NCBI RefSeq assembly: GCF_009192765.1
Contig: NZ_VOHQ01000005.1
Location: 282,547 to 346,546 of the forward strand
Origin: Agriterribacter humi
Lineage (GTDB): Bacteria; Bacteroidota; Bacteroidia; Chitinophagales; Chitinophagaceae
DNA length: 64,000 nucleotides
Reading direction: 5' to 3'
A program made the translations under genes and the position numbers. The notes under the pieces were generated by a model. That model was not told the origin of the DNA. It ran no database searches and saw nothing but the letters and a program-made list of their open reading frames with translations. Below are positions 1 through 9,172 of the stretch, one piece after another. How positions within the stretch are numbered: position 1 is the stretch's first letter; each line of letters opens with the position of its first letter.

Positions 1-552
1 ATTGATATTGTAAATGATTACGAACAGGACATTAATGATTATCTCAAAAAAAACAATATCATCAATTGCCGGTTTCAATGTGTGGATATTGAAAAGGATA
101 TTTCACCCTTGCAGCAACAATTCGACCGCATCACCAGTTTTGAAGTAATAGAACATTTGCATGATGAGAACAGTGTATCCATTTACCGGGAGCTTTTAAA
201 AAATGATGGACTGATGGCAATCTCTGTTCCCAACAAGTGGTGGATATTTGAAACGCATGGCGCTAAACTACCCCTGTTACCGTGGAACAGGGTTCCTTTC
301 TTTTCGTGGTTACCCCGCTTTTTGCACGAGCGCTGGGCCAATGCCCGCATTTACACCAAAGGAAGAATTACACGATTGCTCGAACGCAACGGATTCGAAG
401 TGCTGCACAGCAGCTATATTACCGCACCCATGGATGTTTTAAAAGAAGGCAAACTGAAGCGCTTTTTGGTAAAGCATTTCTTCAAAGATGATAGGACCCG
501 ATTCCCTTTTAAATCAACTGCGATATTGGTGATTGCGGGGAAGCGGAAATAA
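1..552 (+). CDS. SAM-dependent methyltransferase, class I (5' end outside window)
   Basis: The frame is open from base 1, so the gene starts upstream of the window. It encodes the C-terminal ~183 residues of a class I methyltransferase. The visible part has the post-motif II stretch FDRITSFEVIEHLHDE, followed by LLKNDGLMAISVPN, the usual order in Methyltransf_11/12-type enzymes. The N-terminal glycine-rich SAM loop is not in view. The tail (ARIYTKGRITRLLERNGFEV) is typical of enzymes acting on sugars or lipids in polysaccharide clusters. The nearby glycosyltransferase operon on the same strand suggests a role in surface-glycan modification. The substrate is unknown. Confidence 0.85.
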   Translation: MDIVNDYEQDINDYLKKNNIINCRFQCVDIEKDISPLQQQFDRITSFEVIEHLHDENSVSIYRELLKNDGLMAISVPNKWWIFETHGAKLPLLPWNRVPFFSWLPRFLHERWANARIYTKGRITRLLERNGFEVLHSSYITAPMDVLKEGKLKRFLVKHFFKDDRTRFPFKSTAILVIAGKRK

Positions 553-710
553 TAATCATTTCTTATTTTATTCAACTCTTAGGTTGTACCAATCTAAGAT
601 GCTTTCAAATCCATTGAAAGGCATAATTGATCGAATAAACATCATATTAAATCTTTATTTCAATTATTTTTCTTTTATTTGTGGTATTATTAAAATCAAA
701 CACCTAAACT

Positions 711-1649
711 ATGAATTTAAGAACCTCTTCCTTAATTATCCTCTCATTAAGCATACTGCTCTTTACCAATTGCACAAAAGAGGAGATCATAAATAACAAA
801 ATTCCCATAGCTGAAGCCGGAGAAAGTCGGGTTATTGAATTACAAGAGAGTGAAGGATCAGCAACCCTCACAGGAACAGGTGCAGATGCAGACGGAAATG
901 TAGTAGCTTATTTATGGAGCCAGATATCGGGGCCCAATGCTTCGGAAATAGTGAACGAAGGAGCCGCTTCAACTGAAGTGAGGAAGCTCATTACGGGAAT
1001 TTATACTTATCAGCTGATGGTGGTAGACGATGGCGGAGCAACTGGTGTGGATACGGTTTCTTTAACTGTAAAAGGCCCCACAAATTTAATACTTCAGCCT
1101 GCAATAAATCCGGATGAAGTAGCAATTTGGGGTAATACTAACGGACTTGACCAGACCGATTCAAATCCTCCAGAATTAGGCGCAGTATCGTGGACATATG
1201 GTGGAGCTGTAATAGGCATGAGGTCTGCCTTTAAATTTGATTTAAGTAGCATTCCTGCAACTGCAACCATATTAGATGCCAAGTTATCGCTTTATTCTAA
1301 CCATAGCCCTCTCAACGGAGGTGTTCCAAATGCAAATTCAGGCCCTGATAATACAATGCTTATTCAACGAATAACAAGCCAATGGAGCGCTAATGCAGTT
1401 AACTGGGTTAGCCAACCTTCTACGACTACTAATAACCAAGTTATTATTCCTTCAACAACTCAGCCATATTTAGACCTAATTGATGTTAATGTGACAGAGT
1501 TAGTGAAAGGCATGACAGCAGGTAATACAAATAATGGCTTTTCTATTCGCCTACAAAATGAAGTTATATATAATTCAAGAATTTTTTATTCAAGTAGGCA
1601 TACTGATTCAGGAAAACATCCTAAACTTATTGTGACTTATTCAAACTAA
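711..1649 (+). CDS. DNRLRE-domain lipoprotein with PKD-like domain
   Basis: A 312-residue predicted lipoprotein. A signal peptide ends in a lipobox (LLFTNC, Cys near residue 21). A PKD/K319-like immunoglobulin fold follows (about 32-122; TGTGADADGNVVAYLWSQISG is its recognisable turn). The C-terminal ~185 residues look like a DNRLRE domain: SAFKFDLSSIPATATILDAKLSLY, then AVNWVSQPSTTT, then a final SSRHTDSGKHPKLIVTY strand. Such proteins are surface or secreted and may bind carbohydrate; the ligand is unknown. A strong terminator follows, so it is probably monocistronic. It lies between the methyltransferase fragment and the large T9SS protein. Confidence 0.85.
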   Translation: MNLRTSSLIILSLSILLFTNCTKEEIINNKIPIAEAGESRVIELQESEGSATLTGTGADADGNVVAYLWSQISGPNASEIVNEGAASTEVRKLITGIYTYQLMVVDDGGATGVDTVSLTVKGPTNLILQPAINPDEVAIWGNTNGLDQTDSNPPELGAVSWTYGGAVIGMRSAFKFDLSSIPATATILDAKLSLYSNHSPLNGGVPNANSGPDNTMLIQRITSQWSANAVNWVSQPSTTTNNQVIIPSTTQPYLDLIDVNVTELVKGMTAGNTNNGFSIRLQNEVIYNSRIFYSSRHTDSGKHPKLIVTYSN

Positions 1650-1676
1650 TAATTAGTATATCTACTTAGTTATATT

Positions 1677-1712
1677 AAAATTCTGATGACCACAATCATC
1701 AGAATTTTTTAT
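1677..1712 (+). terminator. Rho-independent terminator after DNRLRE lipoprotein gene
   Basis: A perfect 13-bp stem (AAAATTCTGATGA at 1677-1689 with TCATCAGAATTTT at 1696-1708) closes a 6-nt loop and runs into T residues. The A-rich left arm makes it potentially bidirectional. It could also stop the convergent minus-strand gene that ends at 1732. Confidence 0.85.
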
Positions 1713-1731
1713 ATAATCAATCGTCAGACTG

Positions 1732-4700
1732 TTAGCGAATCAAGGTTATTAATCCTTTTCTATCAATTGTACCACAAAAGGTTTTTGCTTTTATCACATA
1801 CACAAAACTGCCTGAAGGCTGCTCAATACCCTTAAAAGTTCCATCCCAGCATTGAGAAGAATTTTTTGCAGTAAAAACCAATTCACCCCAACGGCTATAA
1901 ACAGAAAATTCCTGTATTTGTATATTCCCCCATTTAGAAAGACCAAAACAATCATTTAGTCCGTCTCCATTAGGTGTAAATGCATTAGGTACAAGGAAAA
2001 GCCCCCGGCCATCGGCAGTAACTTTAACGGTTACGCTATCCGTTGCAGGGCAACCATGCTGGCTGGTTCCCGTCACAATAAATGTAGTAGTACTGTCCAC
2101 AATAGCAACAGGATTGGCCCGGTTCATATCATTAAGATAAATGCCGGGACTCCAGGTATAGACATCTGCACCACTGGCCTGCAATTGCGCAGTACGTACC
2201 GTACAATTAATGTCATTTAATTTAAGTGCCGATACTGCAGGAGTTGGATTAACATCAACCCGCACATTCATCAGTGTATCATTATGGCAAATACTTTCGT
2301 TTATCCGTACCGTATAGCTGGTTGTTATGGCAGGCGACACCCTTGTAGAGGGCTCCTGGGGACTGTCTACCGAGGTATCCGGTGTCCATTGATACATATC
2401 TCCACCACTGGCAGTAAGCATGGCAGACGAACCTTCACAAATTGATTGATCCTGTGAAACGGAAAATTTCGGATAAGGGCGAATGCCCACCTTAACGGAA
2501 TCTGTATTTGTGCAATTATTAGCATCTGTAACCAATACGCGGTAAACGGCATTTTGCATTGGCAAAGCGGTGGGATTAGAGATAGCGGTATTGTCAAGTG
2601 TTGCGGCCGGTGACCACAAATAAGCATTCCCCCCTCCGGCATTTAATTGCAGGGAACTGTTAGAACAGATCAATGTATCATTTGTTATTGTAATAGCTGG
2701 CTTGGGCTTTACGGATATAGTAACCATATCCTTTCCACTGCAACCGGCGGCAGTAGTGCCCGTGACAATATACTGAGTGGTATTAACCGGGCTGGCCTGT
2801 GGATTGGCAACGTCCGCAGCAGAGAGCCCCGTAGCAGGAGTCCATGAATAACTGCCCGCACCCATAGTATTCAATTGAACAACGCTGCCCTCGCATACGA
2901 GCGTGTCATTATTAGTGCGAACAACAGGCGGCTTTTCAATAGTGATAACAACACTGTCGCGTTTAATGGTTACCGGTGCAAAAGAAATATCATCAAGTGC
3001 AAAATCATTCCCCCAGGTTAGCGTATTCTTGTTTACAATAGCAATAGTAGCGGTTGTATTATTCCCTGAATTCCATGTGGTATAGAATTGTGTCCACGTG
3101 CAAATTGGCAAACTGGCTGTTATAATATCTCCTATATCATTACCATTAATTGAAAAGCTTAATTGTGCCGGATTGTCACGGAATAATGCTTCGATCCATG
3201 TTGAAAAGGAATAATTCGTATTGGGCGTAACATTTACCGTTTGTGTCCAAACATTTACACCGGCTTGTGGTGCTCCGTTTACCAAAAGCATATTTCCATT
3301 TCCGGAATGATCCGGGCAATCACCTTCCAGATGCGGGTTCCAGGCCTTAGAACTGGGTCCTACAAAATATTCAGCTTCTGTAGTACTAATAGGAGCAAGA
3401 TTATATTCTGATGTAAACCCTGTGTTGCCTGCGGAAAAATCACCATTTACAATAATATTTGTTCCATAACCATTAGCTAATGAGGTGAGATAGTATGTTG
3501 TTGACATATTGGGTGCTGCAATTGGATTAGCAATACCTGTGCTGGAAAGCCCTGCGGCCGGCGACCAGCAATATTTTAAAGCAGGAATAGCATTTAATTG
3601 TAAGCTTGATCCTTCGCATATTGTAGTATCATTCGTAATAATAAGACTGTCAACAGCAACCTGAACTGCTATTTGTTTGGTAACACTCACAATATTGCCT
3701 CCGAAAGTTTCCAATTTTAATGTAACATCATAATTTCCAAAACCACTATAGGTAGTTGAGGGATTATTTTCACCGGGTGCAACCGGGCCACTCCCAAAAT
3801 CCCAGTTGATTACCGTGCTGCCAGCCGTTTCATTCCTGAATTCAAAAAGTAAGGGATTACAAACATCCTGTTTGTAGGTAAAGTCGGCAGTTATTGCATA
3901 TCGCAATAAAAAACTATCCCTGTTGCTGCATCCGTAACCGGTGGTTTCCACCCAGTATATACCTTCATCCTGTACAATTATTGAATCCGTTTTTTCACCT
4001 GTATTCCATGTGTAAGTACCTGAAGGATTGTCTGTACCGATTTTAATATCTTCTCCGGGGTTAATGGTAAACGTTTGAATGAGTTTATGCACAGGTTTTG
4101 GAACCACCACTACCTGTCTGCAAAAAGAAGATTGAGATGGCAATCCATCGTCAATAGTAAGATTGATATTATAGACGCCCGGAGCATCATAAATAATTGG
4201 TGGAGGATTTTCCAGGTTAAAACCCGGTAAACTGGAATTGGTACAACTGGGAAACTCTACACGCGTTATCGTGTTGTTATTAACATTGGTAATAAAAGTA
4301 TATACTTTATCATTTACCCTGAATAGTTTGGATAAAGAATGAGGAAAATTAAGTGTTCCAATATTTCCCAGCGATATCCCGGATGGTATTCTTTCAAGAT
4401 CGTTATGAAAATTAAACCTTGCGATATCGTTGCCTGAACCATTAACTGCAAAGCCTACTATTGCGTCACAAAATTTCATTATATAAACATCCCTCGGCGA
4501 GTTCAGGGCATTACCCGGATTTCCAAGGTTGAAAGCTATGGGATCATTTAATAATGAGTTACCAAATTCCAACCGGGTAATACCATTATCATGAGCAGTG
4601 GTTATAAATGCATACCATTCCCCTTTGTCGGTCAGCACATTTATTCCAGTCGGGTAAATCAGCCCCAATCCCGTATGATTTTCTGCATCAGGTGCATTAT

Positions 4701-5367
4701 CAAGTCCGTTAGCGAAATTAAAGCGGGTTATAGAACCATTTTTATTTACGGTAAATCCATGCCAGTTATTGTTTTCCTTAAACATGTAAAGGTCCAGAGG
4801 TTGATACATTGCTCCAAGATTTCCCCAGTCCACAGCCGTTGGCGTATTATTTGAAATATTGGCCCCAAAGTCAATTTTTACGATCTGTGGCACATTGCCA
4901 TAATCAGGATCTCCACCTACAATAAATATATACCATTTTCCGGTTTCATTTATAATCTGTATTCCCTCTATACGTGTTTTAAGCACGCCGCCAATATTGC
5001 CAAGATTTACAGCCGATGGCGTATTGAGCAGACTGCTGCCAAAATCAAGTCTTATTAGTTCAGCAGTTACATGGTTAACCACAAAAACAAAGAAATTACC
5101 ATCGGCTTCAACAAAATCGCTGAATACCGGCATATTGAGTAAATTACCGGGATTGCCTAAATTGGTGGCCACAGGTGGAGTATTAACTATATCCGCAACG
5201 CAAAAATTCCAGTAATAACTTGTTGCACCAGCAGAATGATTGGTAATATTCACCGGTTCAGATATACAAACCGTGTCGGGGGTAGAAAAATTAGCTGTTT
5301 GCGCTTTTCCAAAAAAAGGAGAAATAAAACCAGTAATAAAAAAAAGCATCCTGGCGTAGTTTCCCAT
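1732..5367 (-). CDS. Large secreted protein with six propeller-like repeats, PKD-like domains and T9SS type B sorting domain
   Basis: A 1211-residue protein with a cleavable signal peptide (FFGKAQ). An opening PKD-like segment is interrupted by a block of six repeats at about residues 65-390. Each repeat carries a variant of ITRLEFGNSL (ELIRLDFGSSL, QIVKIDFGANI, SITRFNFANGL, GITRLEFGNSL, DIARFNFHND, TITRVEFPS), which suggests a six-bladed propeller. Further PKD-like modules follow, with a jelly-roll-like insert (IIVNGDFSAGNTGF) and several SLQLNAGGGNAYLWSP-type repeats. The last ~85 residues (NAFTPNGDGLNDCF ... YSRWGELVF ... GSFVYVIKA) are the gliding-motility-associated C-terminal domain (CHU_C, T9SS type B signal). 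It is exported and probably acts in surface adhesion; the ligand is unknown. Confidence 0.9.
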   Translation of the reverse strand: MGNYARMLFFITGFISPFFGKAQTANFSTPDTVCISEPVNITNHSAGATSYYWNFCVADIVNTPPVATNLGNPGNLLNMPVFSDFVEADGNFFVFVVNHVTAELIRLDFGSSLLNTPSAVNLGNIGGVLKTRIEGIQIINETGKWYIFIVGGDPDYGNVPQIVKIDFGANISNNTPTAVDWGNLGAMYQPLDLYMFKENNNWHGFTVNKNGSITRFNFANGLDNAPDAENHTGLGLIYPTGINVLTDKGEWYAFITTAHDNGITRLEFGNSLLNDPIAFNLGNPGNALNSPRDVYIMKFCDAIVGFAVNGSGNDIARFNFHNDLERIPSGISLGNIGTLNFPHSLSKLFRVNDKVYTFITNVNNNTITRVEFPSCTNSSLPGFNLENPPPIIYDAPGVYNINLTIDDGLPSQSSFCRQVVVVPKPVHKLIQTFTINPGEDIKIGTDNPSGTYTWNTGEKTDSIIVQDEGIYWVETTGYGCSNRDSFLLRYAITADFTYKQDVCNPLLFEFRNETAGSTVINWDFGSGPVAPGENNPSTTYSGFGNYDVTLKLETFGGNIVSVTKQIAVQVAVDSLIITNDTTICEGSSLQLNAIPALKYCWSPAAGLSSTGIANPIAAPNMSTTYYLTSLANGYGTNIIVNGDFSAGNTGFTSEYNLAPISTTEAEYFVGPSSKAWNPHLEGDCPDHSGNGNMLLVNGAPQAGVNVWTQTVNVTPNTNYSFSTWIEALFRDNPAQLSFSINGNDIGDIITASLPICTWTQFYTTWNSGNNTTATIAIVNKNTLTWGNDFALDDISFAPVTIKRDSVVITIEKPPVVRTNNDTLVCEGSVVQLNTMGAGSYSWTPATGLSAADVANPQASPVNTTQYIVTGTTAAGCSGKDMVTISVKPKPAITITNDTLICSNSSLQLNAGGGNAYLWSPAATLDNTAISNPTALPMQNAVYRVLVTDANNCTNTDSVKVGIRPYPKFSVSQDQSICEGSSAMLTASGGDMYQWTPDTSVDSPQEPSTRVSPAITTSYTVRINESICHNDTLMNVRVDVNPTPAVSALKLNDINCTVRTAQLQASGADVYTWSPGIYLNDMNRANPVAIVDSTTTFIVTGTSQHGCPATDSVTVKVTADGRGLFLVPNAFTPNGDGLNDCFGLSKWGNIQIQEFSVYSRWGELVFTAKNSSQCWDGTFKGIEQPSGSFVYVIKAKTFCGTIDRKGLITLIR

Positions 5368-5520
5368 GGGTAAGGTTGTATGTTAGTGGGTTAAGGTTAA
5401 TTTCTGCTAAACTACAATTTTCTCTAATATATGCCTGAGTTTTTTATGATGCATAACTGGCAAATTGCCTTCCTGATAATCGCTTCGTTTTAAAACTGCA
5501 TGTTTTTTGACAGGAATACC

Positions 5521-5557
5521 AAAATATCAAACAAATTTTCATTTTGTTTGATATTTT
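5521..5557. promoter_or_regulatory. 15-bp perfect inverted repeat in divergent intergenic region
   Basis: AAAATATCAAACAAA (5521-5535) is mirrored by TTTGTTTGATATTTT (5543-5557) around a 7-nt loop. It lies between the divergent genes starting at 5367 (minus) and 5617 (plus). No long T-run follows on either strand, so it is more likely a protein-binding site or mRNA hairpin than a terminator. A TAAATTTG match to the Bacteroidota -7 element at 5584-5591 lies downstream of it, ahead of the glycan operon. Confidence 0.5.
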
Positions 5558-5616
5558 AAATCACCAGTTTAAATTCAACAATATAAATTTGCCGGTAACT
5601 TAATACCCAAAGTACT

Positions 5617-6063
5617 ATGGCTGAAACATTAGGAATGCTATGCGATAAATTAACCATTGTTAAGCTAAAAGAATATCATACCCAGGATGCCTCACGGCTT
5701 GCAAGCCTGGGCGAACAGGCTTTGCTGTTACAGGAGGAAATAGATGAATACCTTAGCCTGGCTGTAAACGGGCAGATTCCTCCGGAACGTCTTACATTTG
5801 CCGCCAACAAAGTATTCAAAAAAGAAGGTAATGAAGTAGCCGAGGTAGTTGGAAAAATAGGTGAGGTCTTTTACCAGTTGGCAGATGTGAATTGCCGTTT
5901 ATGGCATGAACAGGAAAAAGTATATGAATTTGAAAAAGTACCCGTTGAACAGAAAGATGCAGTAGTAAAACAACTGGCGGTATTAAACCTGGAAAGGAAT
6001 AAGTGCATTGATGCGATCAACCAGCAGCTTATAAACTATATAAAAAAGCAACAGACCACCTAA
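5617..6063 (+). CDS. Small helical protein of glycan operon, function unknown
   Basis: A 148-residue, mostly alpha-helical protein without a signal peptide or membrane segment. The start MAETLGMLCDKLTIVKLKEYH, followed by heptad-like helices, resembles short proteins in polysaccharide gene clusters that begin with an LxDKLTIxxLK motif. A DUF6165-like relationship is possible but unverified. It is the first gene of a plus-strand operon of six (next gene 19 nt downstream). A -7-like TAAATTTG lies 25 nt upstream of its start. Co-transcription with sugar methyltransferase and glycosyltransferase genes suggests an accessory role in glycan synthesis; no reaction can be assigned. Confidence 0.75.
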   Translation: MAETLGMLCDKLTIVKLKEYHTQDASRLASLGEQALLLQEEIDEYLSLAVNGQIPPERLTFAANKVFKKEGNEVAEVVGKIGEVFYQLADVNCRLWHEQEKVYEFEKVPVEQKDAVVKQLAVLNLERNKCIDAINQQLINYIKKQQTT

Positions 6064-6082
6064 TATAAAGTCATTCAATTTT

Positions 6083-7342
6083 ATGCATATAAAAACGAGA
6101 ACAACCTGCAGGGTTTGCGGGTCTTCGTCACTAAAAAAAGTAATTGATCTTGGGCCACAGTACTTGCAGGGATCCTTTATAAAACCCGGCAAGGAGATGC
6201 CCTCCACCCGCCGGATTTCATGTACATTGGTAAGATGCAACCCCGAAGAAGATGAAAATGCCTGCGGTTTGCTTCAAATGGAACATAGTGTGCCGCCAGA
6301 AATATTATATGCCGCATACTGGTACCGTTCGGGCACTAATAATACCATGCGCAATCATCTGAAAGGCGTGGTTGATGCTGTAACATCTATTATTAAAAAG
6401 AAGGATGCTATTGTATTGGATATTGGTTGCAATGATGGAACATTATTAAGCTATTATCCAAAAGGCGGAATGAAATATGGCATTGATCCCTCTGATATAG
6501 CACAGGAAATAAAGGAAGACGCCATTGTGGTGCAGGATATTTTTCCTTCAAAAAAGCTGGTGGAAGTACTGGAGGGAAAGACCCTTGATGTGATTACTTC
6601 CATTGCCATGTTTTACGATCTTGAAAATCCTGTTGAATTCGTAAAAGGCATTAAACAGTTACTTTCTCCTAAAGGCATTTGGGTATTTGAAATGTCGTAT
6701 ATGCCCGATATGCTTAAGCTGGATTCCTTTGATACCATTTGCCATGAGCACCTGGAATACTATAGTCTGGCAGTGATTGAAATTATTTTGAAGAAGGCCG
6801 GCATGCGGTTATTTAAGATAGGATTCAATGATATTAATGGCGGAAGCGTTCGCTGCTATGCCACCCATGATACCAACATTACATACGATACCCCTGAAGC
6901 CATCCATCTGCTAAATGAAACCCGCCAGGCCGAATTTGACCTTGAGCTGGATACAGATAAACCTTACCAGGCATTCTGGAACAGGATCAGCGTTTTAAAA
7001 GAGGAATTACACGGGCTGCTTGTAAAACTAAAATCTGAAGGAAAGAAAATTCATATTTATGGCGCTTCTACCAAGGGCAATACCATTTTGCAATGGTGCA
7101 ATATAGATAACACAATTATTGATTACGCCGCAGAAAGGAACCCGGATAAGTACGGAGCAAGTACGCTCGGCACCAATATTCCCATCATCAGTGAAGCAGA
7201 AAGCAGGGCAATGAACCCTGATTATTACCTCGTATTGCCCTGGCATTTCAAAGAAGAGTTTCTTGAAAGAGAAAAAGAAACATTGGAAAAAGGAATAGGA
7301 CTGATTTTTCCTTTGCCTAAGGTTACTATACATACAAAATAA
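6083..7342 (+). CDS. Sugar C-methyltransferase family protein (zinc-binding N-terminus, SAM domain, C-terminal domain)
   Basis: At 419 residues it has the three-part layout of the NovU/TylC3-type deoxysugar C-methyltransferase family. The N-terminal zinc-binding module starts CRVCGSSSLKKVIDLGPQYLQGSF. The class I SAM fold has motif I VLDIGCNDGTLLSYYP at about residue 110. The C-terminal domain contains IHIYGASTKGNTILQWC. The motif FDTICHEHLEYYSL, containing the conserved His residues of this family, is intact. Members act on nucleotide-linked sugars, typically C-methylating 4-keto-deoxysugars. The exact substrate here is not readable, but the operon makes a modified surface sugar likely. Confidence 0.88.
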   Translation: MHIKTRTTCRVCGSSSLKKVIDLGPQYLQGSFIKPGKEMPSTRRISCTLVRCNPEEDENACGLLQMEHSVPPEILYAAYWYRSGTNNTMRNHLKGVVDAVTSIIKKKDAIVLDIGCNDGTLLSYYPKGGMKYGIDPSDIAQEIKEDAIVVQDIFPSKKLVEVLEGKTLDVITSIAMFYDLENPVEFVKGIKQLLSPKGIWVFEMSYMPDMLKLDSFDTICHEHLEYYSLAVIEIILKKAGMRLFKIGFNDINGGSVRCYATHDTNITYDTPEAIHLLNETRQAEFDLELDTDKPYQAFWNRISVLKEELHGLLVKLKSEGKKIHIYGASTKGNTILQWCNIDNTIIDYAAERNPDKYGASTLGTNIPIISEAESRAMNPDYYLVLPWHFKEEFLEREKETLEKGIGLIFPLPKVTIHTK

Positions 7343-7378
7343 AAGAGTGAACAAAAGAAATATCCACAATACCATTTA

Positions 7379-9172
7379 ATGAAAAAAAAAATACTATTTA
7401 TTTCTCATCCACAAAAAAATTGTGGTGTTCATGAATTTGGCAGGGCTATTTCTGACGCATTACAATCTTCACAACAGTTCAATTTTGTATATATGGAATG
7501 CAGCAGCATGGCTGATTTACAGGATGCCATTGATATGCATTCGCCAGTTGCAGTAATATATAACTATCATTTTTCCACCCTGCCTTGGCTTACTCAAAAG
7601 ATTATTCATACAAAACACAAACCACTAAATCGTCATATTTCTATTCCTCAGATAGGCATTATGCATGAAGTAACCCAGGAGAAAGCGGATACCGCGACTA
7701 GTGCACTTTTTAATTACTATATCGCACCAGACCCCACATTATTGTTAAAAAATCCTATAGTATTTAAAACAGGACGGTTGATTCCGGAATATAATAATCC
7801 TTTTACTATACCTGATAAGCCCGTTATAGGTAGTTTTGGATTTGCCACCCCCAATAAGGGTTTTGAAGAAATAGTTGAAGCTGTACAAAATGAATTTGAC
7901 ATCGCCGCTATCCGGTTTAACATTCCTGCAGCTGATTTTGGTGATCGCGATGGAAGCAATGCTGCCAAATTGGAAAAGAAATGCAATCAACTTATTAAAA
8001 AGCCTGGTGTTACCCTAATCGTTACACATGATTTTTTAGAACAGAAGGAGATTTTGGATTTTCTTGCCCAAAATTCCATTAATGTTTTTTTATACCAGGA
8101 TAAAATCAATCGTGGATTATCTAGCACACCTGATTATGCTTTAGCCGTAAATCGTCCGCTTGCCGTTTCAGATAGTATTATGTTCCGCCATCTTCACACC
8201 GTAAGCCCGACAATAGTGTATGGACAGTCTACATTAAAACAAATTATAAAAAACGGTATAGACCCTTTAAAGGAAATTCAAACCGATTGGAATCATATTA
8301 CGCTTGTATGGGAATATGAAAGAATTATAAAAGCCATACTGAAAAAAGAAGAGCAAAAAAAATACAACAAGCAAAAAAACACCTGGTCAACTGTAAAAAC
8401 ACAAATCAGAAACTTCCTGGGGCTTCAACAAAATAAATTTACATGGTTAAGAAATACTGAAGCAGCAACTGATGATATCTTAACCGTTGATCCTTCCCAA
8501 AAGTATATACCTGTTCATCTTCCGGCACCAAACGTATTCAACCGGATACTTGATAATAATGCACGCCTGTTATACAAACCTGCTATCAAAAAATTAGAAG
8601 AACTGGTTCCACTTACGATGGCAAAAAAAATATCTGAAGCAAATGTGCAGCAGGCTTTTGTATTTGATACAGTATACCGGCTAAGCGCAAATTATAAGAA
8701 CTCTAAAATTCTTTGTGTTGGCAGCTATGAAGATACGGCAGCCATGTCGTTGAAAAGATTAGGATTTGAGGTTGAAGAAATTGATCCCGTACTGAATTAT
8801 TACTTGCAGGAGTTCTTTTCCAAACCAACTACTATTAAAAACTCCTATGATATTATTTTTTCCACCTCAGTTATAGAGCATGACCCTGATGACGAGTCCT
8901 TTATCAAATGTATAGAAGGCTTATTGGCTCCGCAAGGAATAGCCATACTCACCTGCGATTATAAAGATGGCTGGCAACCGGGTGAACCCAAACCTGATGT
9001 TGATGCCCGGTTTTATACAAAGTATGATCTCACAACAAGATTGCTTTCATATATTCCGGAATGTAAACTTATTGATAACCCACATTGGGAATGTAAAAAT
9101 CCAGATTTTAATTATCTTGGTAAATATCAATATACGTTTGCCACTTTTGTAATACAAAAGACGAAATTGTAA
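7379..9172 (+). CDS. Glycosyltransferase (GT4-like)-methyltransferase fusion protein
   Basis: A 597-residue two-domain protein. Residues ~1-330 look like a GT4-type glycosyltransferase: KILFISHPQKNCGVHEFGRAI at the N-terminus and PVIGSFGFATPNKGFEEIVEAV opening the second Rossmann lobe. The usual EX7E pair is not obvious, so activity is uncertain. Residues ~435-597 form a class I SAM methyltransferase (SKILCVGSYEDTAAMSLKRLGFEVEEID, then YDIIFSTSVIEHDPDDESF and APQGIAILTCDY). A lysine-rich linker joins them. One polypeptide may therefore add and methylate a sugar. Its stop overlaps the next start (TAATG), so the genes are translationally coupled. Confidence 0.82.
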   Translation: MKKKILFISHPQKNCGVHEFGRAISDALQSSQQFNFVYMECSSMADLQDAIDMHSPVAVIYNYHFSTLPWLTQKIIHTKHKPLNRHISIPQIGIMHEVTQEKADTATSALFNYYIAPDPTLLLKNPIVFKTGRLIPEYNNPFTIPDKPVIGSFGFATPNKGFEEIVEAVQNEFDIAAIRFNIPAADFGDRDGSNAAKLEKKCNQLIKKPGVTLIVTHDFLEQKEILDFLAQNSINVFLYQDKINRGLSSTPDYALAVNRPLAVSDSIMFRHLHTVSPTIVYGQSTLKQIIKNGIDPLKEIQTDWNHITLVWEYERIIKAILKKEEQKKYNKQKNTWSTVKTQIRNFLGLQQNKFTWLRNTEAATDDILTVDPSQKYIPVHLPAPNVFNRILDNNARLLYKPAIKKLEELVPLTMAKKISEANVQQAFVFDTVYRLSANYKNSKILCVGSYEDTAAMSLKRLGFEVEEIDPVLNYYLQEFFSKPTTIKNSYDIIFSTSVIEHDPDDESFIKCIEGLLAPQGIAILTCDYKDGWQPGEPKPDVDARFYTKYDLTTRLLSYIPECKLIDNPHWECKNPDFNYLGKYQYTFATFVIQKTKL

